NCBI GenBank assembly: GCA_946184295.1
Contig: CAMHEZ010000019.1
Coordinates: 1 to 39,567, forward strand
Direction of reading: 5' to 3'
DNA length: 39,567 bases
Source: an uncultured Clostridia bacterium
GTDB taxonomy: Bacteria; Bacillota; Clostridia; Oscillospirales; Acutalibacteraceae
Shown: positions 34,218 through 39,567 of the stretch, piece by piece
Layout of the letters: each line of letters begins with the position of its first letter
Position numbering within the stretch: position 1 is the stretch's first letter
Notes under the pieces: generated by a model
What the model saw: only the letters and a program-made list of their open reading frames with translations
Databases searched by the model: none
Told to the model about the DNA's origin: nothing
Made by a program: the position numbers and the translations under genes

Positions 34218-34246
34218 TTGAAATCAGTAAAACGATGTGCTAGAAT
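34218..34246 (+). promoter_or_regulatory. glgP promoter
   Basis: TTGAAA (34218-34223), 17-bp spacer, TAGAAT (34241-34246). Confidence 0.7.
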
Positions 34247-34391
34247 ATATAAGTCGTGACCTAATCGGCGCATTTCGGACGATTGGGGCGCGGACGGCGG
34301 AATACAGGGCTTTTCACTGTATCTCTCCACTTTTCTATTTATTTAATGATATTTTTTTAACTCATTCCGGAACCTATGGAGGTTTAACATC

Positions 34392-36791
34392 ATGACAAAC
34401 GTGAACGCAAAGCAAATGAAGGCTTTGATCGACGCAAAGCTTTCGCACCACTACGGCCTCAAGCCCGAGGACGCCGATAACGAGCATATCTACAAAGCCA
34501 TCGTTCTCGTCGTGCGCGATATGCTGTTTGAAGCCCGCAAGGAGTTTGCCGACAAATACGACAAAAACAACGGCAAGCGGGTTTATTATCTCTGCATGGA
34601 ATTTCTCATGGGACGTTCACTCAAAAATAATCTTTACAATCTCAATCTCGAAAAGGCGGTTTCCCAGTGCCTTTCCGAATACGATACCACTCTTGAAAAA
34701 ATCTACGAGCAGGAGCCGGACGCCGGTCTGGGCAACGGCGGTCTGGGCCGCCTCGCCGCCTGCTTCCTCGACGGTCTGGCCAACGACGGCTACTGCGGCA
34801 TGGGCTATTCCCTCCGCTATGAATTCGGCATCTTCAATCAGAAAATCGTGGACGGCTGGCAGACCGAGCTGCCGGAATTCTGGCTGCCCGGCGGCGAAGT
34901 CTGGATGATTCCCCACCGCGAAGACGCCGTGGACATCCGCTTCAACGGTCACATCGAGGAGAGCTGGGACAACGGCTATCACCGCGTCGGTCATAAGGAT
35001 TACAATGTCGTCAAGGCAGTGCCTTACGACATGATGTGCGCGGGCAAGGACGGCAACGGTGTTTCCACGCTGCGTCTGTGGGCAGCCGAATCGCCCCAGT
35101 TCGATATGAAGCTCTTCAACGAGGGCGACCATCTCCGCGCCATCGAGCAGAAGGCCATGGCCGAAATGCTCACCAAGGTGCTCTATCCCGGCGACAACCA
35201 CATCGAGGGCAAGAGCCTGCGCCTGTCGCAGCAGTACTTCCTCGTGTCCGCGTCCATTCAGGATATCGTCAAGCGCCATCTGCGCAGACACGGCGGCTCC
35301 ATGGACAACTTTGCCGAGTTCAACGCCATTCACATCAACGACACGCACCCCACCCTCGCGATTCCCGAGTTCATGCGCCTGCTGATGGACGAATGCGGCT
35401 TTGACTGGAACAAAGCGTGGGAGATGACCACGCAGGTCATGGCCTACACCAATCACACCGTCATGGCGGAGGCGCTGGAGTGCTGGGACGAAAATCTCTT
35501 TAAATCCAAGCTGCCCCGCATCTATCAGATCATCTGTGAGATCAACCGCCGCTTCTGCAACGAGATGGACGTCGCCACCGGCTACGACTACAACAAGGTC
35601 GCCCGCATGAGCATTATCCGCGACGGCTGGGTTAAAATGGCCAATCTCTGCGTCGCAGCCTGCCACCACGTCAACGGCGTGTCTGCGCTGCACAGCCAGA
35701 TTATCAAGGACAGCGTCTTCAAGGATTTCTACAGCGTCATGCCCGAGAAGTTCACTAACGTGACCAACGGCATCGCGCACCGCCGCTGGCTCAACCAGAG
35801 CAATCCCGGCCTCGCCTCGCTCGTGACCGACCTCATCGGCGACGGCTTCGTCAAGGACGCTTCCAAGCTGGAAAACCTCATGAAGTACAAGGACGACAAG
35901 GCCGTGCTCGACAAGCTCGCCGCCATCAAGCATGCGAACAAGGTCGAGATGTCCAACTATATCCTCAAGAACAACGGCATTCTGGTTGACCCCAATTCCA
36001 TCTTCGACGTGCAGGTCAAGCGTCTGCATGAATACAAGCGCCAGCACCTCAACGCGCTGCACATTCTGTCGCAGTACCAGTGGCTGCTGGACAATCCCGA
36101 CGCGCCTTTCACCCCCAAGACTTATATCTTCGGCGCGAAGGCCGCGCCCGGCTACTTCCTCGCCAAGCAGATCATTCAGTTCATCTGCGCGCTGGCCGAC
36201 CTCATCAACAACGACAAGCGTGTGGGTGACAAACTCAAGGTGGTCTACCTCGAAAACTACCGCGTCACCGTGGCCGAAAAGCTCATTCCCTCCGCCGAAA
36301 TCAGTGAGCAGATCTCGCTCGCCGGCACGGAGGCCAGCGGCACCAGCAACATGAAGTTCATGATGAACGGCGCTGTTACTCTTGGCACCGAAGACGGCGC
36401 GAATGTGGAAATCCACCAGTCGGTCGGCGACGACAACATCATCATCTTCGGTATGTCTACCCCTGAAGCCGAAAAACTCAAGAGTATCTATTCCCCCCGC
36501 GACTGCTACAACAACAATCAGGAGCTGCACCGCGCCATTGACTTCATGAGCGCAGGCTTCGGCGGCAAGCAGTTCACCGATGTGGTCAACTCCCTGCTCA
36601 ATCAGGACACCTACATGGTGCTTGCCGACTTCAACGATTATTGCAGAGCGCAGAAGGACGCGACCGCCCTCTATGCCGACACCTACAAGTGGAATGCCAT
36701 GAGCCTCGTCAACATCGCCAAGTCCGGCATCTTTGCCGCCGACCGTTCCATCGAGGACTACGCGAGAGACATCTGGCATTGCAGCAAGTAA
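34392..36791 (+). CDS. glgP: Glycogen / alpha-glucan phosphorylase
   Basis: A 799-residue enzyme, normal length for bacterial GT35 phosphorylases. Seen in order: YYLCMEFLMGRSLKNNLYN, the substrate-site GLGNGGLGRLAACFLDGLA, IHINDTHPTLAIPE, VTNGIAHRRWL, VKRLHEYKRQHLN, and the cofactor block EASGTSNMKFMMNGA, where K655 would bind pyridoxal phosphate. It releases glucose 1-phosphate from glycogen or maltodextrin. GGAGG lies 9 nt before the ATG. A GH13 enzyme follows 134 bp downstream. Codon use is strongly biased (C/G in third positions), as in well-expressed genes. Confidence 0.97.
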   Translation: MTNVNAKQMKALIDAKLSHHYGLKPEDADNEHIYKAIVLVVRDMLFEARKEFADKYDKNNGKRVYYLCMEFLMGRSLKNNLYNLNLEKAVSQCLSEYDTTLEKIYEQEPDAGLGNGGLGRLAACFLDGLANDGYCGMGYSLRYEFGIFNQKIVDGWQTELPEFWLPGGEVWMIPHREDAVDIRFNGHIEESWDNGYHRVGHKDYNVVKAVPYDMMCAGKDGNGVSTLRLWAAESPQFDMKLFNEGDHLRAIEQKAMAEMLTKVLYPGDNHIEGKSLRLSQQYFLVSASIQDIVKRHLRRHGGSMDNFAEFNAIHINDTHPTLAIPEFMRLLMDECGFDWNKAWEMTTQVMAYTNHTVMAEALECWDENLFKSKLPRIYQIICEINRRFCNEMDVATGYDYNKVARMSIIRDGWVKMANLCVAACHHVNGVSALHSQIIKDSVFKDFYSVMPEKFTNVTNGIAHRRWLNQSNPGLASLVTDLIGDGFVKDASKLENLMKYKDDKAVLDKLAAIKHANKVEMSNYILKNNGILVDPNSIFDVQVKRLHEYKRQHLNALHILSQYQWLLDNPDAPFTPKTYIFGAKAAPGYFLAKQIIQFICALADLINNDKRVGDKLKVVYLENYRVTVAEKLIPSAEISEQISLAGTEASGTSNMKFMMNGAVTLGTEDGANVEIHQSVGDDNIIIFGMSTPEAEKLKSIYSPRDCYNNNQELHRAIDFMSAGFGGKQFTDVVNSLLNQDTYMVLADFNDYCRAQKDATALYADTYKWNAMSLVNIAKSGIFAADRSIEDYARDIWHCSK

Positions 36792-36841
36792 TGGCCCATT
36801 GTCGCCAGGCCAAGCACTGAGCATCAAACACAAAAAAGAAC

Positions 36842-36874
36842 CGGAACGGCGCTTTTTCAACAAGTGCCGTTCCG
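36842..36874 (+). other. Intergenic stem-loop between glgP and the GH13 gene
   Basis: CGGAACGGCGC (36842-36852) pairs with GTGCCGTTCCG (36864-36874), with one G-U. There is no direct T-run (TTACCCATTTTTT), so it is more likely a stability or partial termination element than a full terminator. Confidence 0.6.
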
Positions 36875-36925
36875 TTACCCATTTTTTCACACAATTCTTC
36901 ACTCTGATAAAAAAGGACGATTTTT

Positions 36926-38812
36926 ATGAAAAAAACGCTTTTTGATTCACGTGATCCCTTCTACCGCAACCCCACAGGCGCCGTCCCCGACGGCAAGCAG
37001 ATTCACTTCAAGGTCTGTCTGCCCCGCTATCTCTCCTGTTCCTCCGCCACGCTGATTATCCATAACGAGCATACCGGTCAGCAGGAGCGCGGCAATCTCT
37101 TCTGGTGCGGCATGGAGGGCAACGACTTTGAATATTGGGAGGTGGATTACACTCCCGCCGAACCTTCGCTGAATTATTACTACTTTGAACTGCAAACCAA
37201 CTCCGGCACCAAGTATCTCTGCCGCACCCGTTCGGGTCTCGGCGAGCTGCAATCCCAGCCGGTGGCGTGGCAGCTGACGGTTTATGACAGCACATTCAAG
37301 ACCCCCGACTGGCTTTCCGGCGGCATCATGTACCAGATCTTCCCCGACCGTTTCAACAAGTCGGGCGAGGTGCATGAGAACATTCCGGCGGGCCGCGAAA
37401 TTCACGAAAACTGGGACGATCAGCCGGATTGGAGACCCAACGCGCAGGGCGTTATCACCAATTCCGACTACTTCGGCGGCGACCTCAAGGGCATTACCCA
37501 GAAGCTCGACTATATCAAGTCACTCGGCGTGAACTGCATTTATGTCAACCCCATCTTTGAGGCACATGAGAACCACCGCTACAACACCGCCGACTACAGC
37601 AAGATTGACCCCATGCTCGGCACCGAAGAGGATTATATCGAGCTGTGTGAGGAAGCCAAAAAGCGCGGCATCAAGCTGATTATCGACGGCGTTTTCTCTC
37701 ACACCGGCGACGATTCGATCTATTTCAACAGACGCGGCCGCTACGATTCCGTCGGCGCCTACAATTCCAAGGAATCCCCCTATTATTCGTGGTTCAAGTT
37801 CTATCAGTGGCCGGACAATTATCATTCGTGGTGGGGCATCAACACGCTCCCCGAGGTCATTGAGGACGACCCCGCTGTACTCGAATACCACACCGGCGAG
37901 AACGGCACCGTGGGGAACTGGCTGAAGAAGGGTGCGGGAGGCTGGCGCCTCGACGTGGCTGATGAGCTGCCCGACGCGTTTCTTGACAGACTGCGTTTTG
38001 CCGCCAAGAAGGTGGACCCCGACGCGGTCATCATCGGCGAGGTCTGGGAGGACGCCACCAACAAGATTGCCTACAGCCAGCGCCGCCGCTACCTGCTGGG
38101 CAAGCAGCTGGATTCGGTTATGAACTATCCCTTCAAGGACGTCATTCTCGGTTTCCTGACCGGCTGGTCCGGCGATGAGGCCATCGAAGTGGTCAACAAC
38201 ATCATTGAAAATTATCCTCCGCAGGTCACGCGCCTGCTGATGAATTCCCTTGGTACCCACGATACGGAGCGTGCCATTACCCTGCTGGCGGGCGAGCCCT
38301 CGCACAACCGCGGCCGCGACTGGCAGAGCCAGGCGCATCTCTCTCCCGAACAGCGCGAACGCGGCATCGTCATGATGAAACTCGCCTCCGTGCTGCAATA
38401 CACGCTCCCCGGCGTACCCTGCATCTATTACGGTGACGAAGCAGGCGTGGAAGGCTACAAAGATCCCTTCAACCGCGCCACCTATCCGTGGGGGCACGAG
38501 AACAAGTCTTTGATTGACTGGTACAGGAAGCTGGGCAAGCTCAGAAACGACGTGGATTGTCTGTCCGAAGGCAGCTTCCAGACCGTGAAGTGCATCGACG
38601 CGGTGATGTCTTACGTCCGCCGCGGCAAGCGCGATTCGCTCTTTGTGGCAGTCAACCGCTCGGACGGTAACACCCATCATATTGAGCTGCCCGAGGGCTT
38701 CAACGGTGCGAGAACGGTATTGGGCAAAGCCTCAGTTTACAAGGGCGTTGTCACCATTCCCCCCAAGAGCTGCATTGTCCTGCGCGCCAACAACTACTCC
38801 ATGTTCAAATGA
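36926..38812 (+). CDS. GH13 alpha-amylase family enzyme (neopullulanase/cyclomaltodextrinase-like)
   Basis: A 628-residue intracellular enzyme without signal peptide. Residues 1-125 form a CBM34-like N-terminal domain, and the (beta/alpha)8 barrel begins GGIMYQIFPDRFNKSGE. The catalytic set is complete: nucleophile D343 in GGWRLDVADE, acid/base E372 in VIIGEVWED, and D446 in LGTHDTERA. A C-terminal beta domain ends the protein. The N-domain and lack of export fit GH13 neopullulanase/cyclomaltodextrinase types, which cut alpha-1,4 (some alpha-1,6) bonds in short dextrins. This would feed glgP, its upstream neighbour, with limit dextrins. AAAGGAC lies 7 nt before the ATG. Confidence 0.95.
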   Translation: MKKTLFDSRDPFYRNPTGAVPDGKQIHFKVCLPRYLSCSSATLIIHNEHTGQQERGNLFWCGMEGNDFEYWEVDYTPAEPSLNYYYFELQTNSGTKYLCRTRSGLGELQSQPVAWQLTVYDSTFKTPDWLSGGIMYQIFPDRFNKSGEVHENIPAGREIHENWDDQPDWRPNAQGVITNSDYFGGDLKGITQKLDYIKSLGVNCIYVNPIFEAHENHRYNTADYSKIDPMLGTEEDYIELCEEAKKRGIKLIIDGVFSHTGDDSIYFNRRGRYDSVGAYNSKESPYYSWFKFYQWPDNYHSWWGINTLPEVIEDDPAVLEYHTGENGTVGNWLKKGAGGWRLDVADELPDAFLDRLRFAAKKVDPDAVIIGEVWEDATNKIAYSQRRRYLLGKQLDSVMNYPFKDVILGFLTGWSGDEAIEVVNNIIENYPPQVTRLLMNSLGTHDTERAITLLAGEPSHNRGRDWQSQAHLSPEQRERGIVMMKLASVLQYTLPGVPCIYYGDEAGVEGYKDPFNRATYPWGHENKSLIDWYRKLGKLRNDVDCLSEGSFQTVKCIDAVMSYVRRGKRDSLFVAVNRSDGNTHHIELPEGFNGARTVLGKASVYKGVVTIPPKSCIVLRANNYSMFK

Positions 38813-38872
38813 CTGGCGGATTTTTGCAGGCAGCTGCGTGACAAGTGGCAGGCATTTTTCAAGCGATAATAC

Positions 38873-38917
38873 AAACCGCCGCTCCGTTCTTCCGGAAAGA
38901 AACGGGGCGGCGGTTTT
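38873..38917 (+). terminator. Intrinsic terminator of the GH13 gene
   Basis: AAACCGCCGCTCCGTT pairs with AACGGGGCGGCGGTTT (one T-G wobble) and is followed by TTTTATAT. Confidence 0.9.
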
Positions 38918-38940
38918 ATATGATATTCTTTCAAAATAGA

Positions 38941-38969
38941 TTGACAAAATGAGTGAACCGGAGTATAAT
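38941..38969 (+). promoter_or_regulatory. Perfect sigma-A promoter of a small transcript
   Basis: TTGACA (38941-38946), 17-bp spacer, TATAAT (38964-38969), both exact consensus. No protein gene starts on this strand downstream. Confidence 0.9.
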
Positions 38970-38975
38970 AAAGAC

Positions 38976-39066
38976 ACAAACAGAGTGCTTGTCGATAGAC
39001 GACGCTCCGGCGATTGTTTAAAGGAATAACCGCATCGCTTGGGAGGCTAGGCGGTTATTTCTTTTT
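38976..39066 (+). ncRNA. Predicted small RNA, possible type I antitoxin RNA
   Basis: The predicted transcript is about 90 nt, from the consensus promoter to an intrinsic terminator: AATAACCGC (39025-39033) with GCGGTTATT (39051-39059), then TTTCTTTTTG. The loop holds a GCTT-GGG-AGGC mini-stem. A GTCG/CGAC hairpin lies at 38991-39003. No start codon with a ribosome site is inside. The terminator resembles those lying at the converging 3' ends of Firmicutes holin-like toxin genes and their antisense RNAs. On the opposite strand a frame ending in D-N-K-K-K-stop overlaps this 3' end. A stand-alone regulatory RNA is the alternative. Confidence 0.6.
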
Positions 39067-39084
39067 GTTATCGACGTATGCCAT
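39055..39084 (-). pseudogene. Possible remnant of a holin-like type I toxin gene (C-terminus only)
   Basis: A nine-codon frame, M-A-Y-V-D-N-K-K-K and TAA, opposes the small RNA's 3' end and runs into the same hairpin. Small holin-like toxins of Firmicutes are about 30 residues with a membrane helix and a lysine-rich end of this type (family knowledge). Here an in-frame TAG lies just before the ATG and no hydrophobic helix is encoded upstream, so a toxin would be decayed. This is a weak inference from a short stretch. Confidence 0.3.
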
Positions 39085-39109
39085 CTATGATAATAACACG
39101 TTTACTCTG

Positions 39110-39148
39110 CACAGACAGCCCGATAAAAAACGGCTGTCTGTGTTTTTT
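39110..39148 (+). terminator. Second plus-strand terminator
   Basis: A perfect 11-bp stem, CACAGACAGCC with GGCTGTCTGTG, is followed by TTTTTT. It may catch read-through from the small RNA. It can also fold on the minus strand. Confidence 0.85.
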
Positions 39149-39154
39149 ATATAT

Positions 39155-39177
39155 AAAAATGCCCACTTGTGAGGGCA
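39155..39177 (-). terminator. Terminator of the XRE regulator gene
   Basis: On the minus strand TGCCC-TCACAAGT-GGGCA is followed by TTTTTATATA, 11 bp after the stop codon. Confidence 0.75.
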
Positions 39178-39187
39178 TGAAGATATT

Positions 39188-39415
39188 TTACCAGATTTCA
39201 TTTTTGCTTTTAGGATAGGGTTTGGGTTCATCGGTCAATCCAAGCAGATAATCGGTGGAAGTGTTGTAAAACATCGCCAGTTTCACCAGACACCCCAGCG
39301 GAATCTGCCTCTCTCCGGTTTCATATTGAGAATAGGTGTTCTGCTTAATAAATAATTGGTTTGCAATATATTTTTGTGTGTAATCGTGATCTTCTCTCAA
39401 ATCTCTCAATCTCAT
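39188..39415 (-). CDS. XRE family (Cro/C1-type) HTH regulator
   Basis: A 75-residue protein that is almost only a helix-turn-helix domain: RLRDLREDHDYTQKYIANQL, then FIKQNTYSQYETGERQIPLG, LVKLAMFYNTSTDYLLGLTD. The T-Q-K-Y-I-A turn and S-Q-Y-E-T-G-E-R-Q recognition region are standard. The ATG at 39415 has no good SD at normal distance (AAGGG is 15 nt away), so expression may be low. A consensus promoter with an inverted repeat points away on the other side, so it probably represses a divergent gene beyond the window, as in phage-like or mobile-element switches. Confidence 0.9.
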   Translation of the reverse strand: MRLRDLREDHDYTQKYIANQLFIKQNTYSQYETGERQIPLGCLVKLAMFYNTSTDYLLGLTDEPKPYPKSKNEIW

Positions 39416-39535
39416 CGGGAGGTATCAGCCCTTTGCAGCAAAATCAATCGTGATCTCTTTTGTTTAGCAGACTTTCAGTGTACCTTTATTTGCAGTAAAT
39501 ATGCATAGTTATATTACTTTATTTTTCGACAAATC

Positions 39536-39564
39536 TTGACAAATATCTCGAATTGTGATATTCT
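39536..39564 (+). promoter_or_regulatory. Promoter pointing off the right edge, with possible XRE operator
   Basis: TTGACA (39536-39541), 17-bp spacer, TATTCT (39559-39564). An inverted repeat ATATC-N9-GATAT (39543-39561) fills the spacer and touches the -10, a fitting place for the XRE repressor. The gene it drives lies outside the window. Confidence 0.6.
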
Positions 39565-39567
39565 TGA

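Larger units (their letters stand above)
33862..34391. other. 530-bp divergent intergenic region
   Basis: AT-rich DNA between leftward zapA and rightward glgP. It contains a candidate zapA promoter at 33916-33944 and the glgP promoter at 34218-34246. I see no gene; short frames on both strands lack ribosome sites. The roughly 145-nt glgP leader shows no clear riboswitch. Confidence 0.7.
38813..39187. other. 375-bp intergenic region with a small transcription unit
   Basis: The region contains, in order, the terminator of the GH13 gene, a perfect promoter, a likely small RNA with its terminator, a second plus-strand terminator, and the terminator of the leftward XRE gene. No ordinary protein gene is visible. 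Confidence 0.8.

Noticed and set aside
34617..36902. Very long open frame antisense to glgP (about 760 codons)
   Set aside because: It exactly mirrors a gene with strong third-position C/G bias, which removes stops from the opposite strand. It resembles no protein and glgP is certain.

Overview
The window comes from a Firmicute, most likely a member of the Clostridia (Oscillospirales/Ruminococcaceae-like). This is an inference from several things: low-GC Gram-positive style regulation (TTGACA/TATAAT promoters with 17-bp spacers, strong AGGAGG ribosome binding sites, several TTG/GTG starts), a moderately GC-rich genome, and gene content that includes zapA-U32 peptidase, mreBCD-PBP2, greA, rlmB, a zinc-ribbon type L28 and glycogen phosphorylase. 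No rRNA, tRNA, CRISPR array or intact insertion sequence was found.

Left part (1-8.8 kb), accessory and regulatory. A minus-strand block holds an Rpn-like PD-(D/E)XK nuclease cut by the left edge, with a C-terminal tandem-repeat tail and a possible gene inside the gene. It also holds a DUF3841 protein translationally coupled to a TetR regulator, and an MMPL (RND-type) exporter followed by a heptad-repeat surface protein. A 549-bp divergent region carries five copies of GGTTTACAA and two matched inverted repeats around a consensus promoter. It leads rightward into a padR gene and a DUF1048-like membrane protein.

Middle part (8.8-24.1 kb). An amidohydrolase/metallophosphoesterase pair, rpmB, a WYL regulator, and an O-antigen-ligase-like protein with an acidic repeat tail are followed by leftward plsC and greA. 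Next come three consecutive leftward genes of unknown function: two long low-complexity proteins and a membrane protein that looks like a P-type ATPase without its catalytic motifs. rlmB, mgsA and a MinD-like protein that has lost its P-loop lysines complete this part.

Cell-shape operon (24.4-33.9 kb, minus). zapA, U32 peptidase, ankyrin protein, transglutaminase-like lipoprotein, mreB, mreC, mreD and PBP2 follow one another with gaps of at most about 50 bp or with 4-bp overlaps. They are probably one long transcription unit linking the division ring, wall elongation and an uncharacterised lipoprotein.

Right part (34.4 kb to the end). glgP and a GH13 alpha-amylase-family enzyme form a glycogen/maltodextrin breakdown pair. 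Beyond them is a short gene-free segment with a perfect promoter followed about 90 nt later by an intrinsic terminator, a likely small RNA that may be the antitoxin of a decayed type I toxin-antitoxin locus. A Cro/C1-type repressor follows, and another consensus promoter points off the right edge.

The best candidates for something undescribed are the three-gene unit with the dead P-type ATPase, the Rpn gene with its in-frame internal start, the lysine-less MinD-like protein, and the small RNA near the right end.
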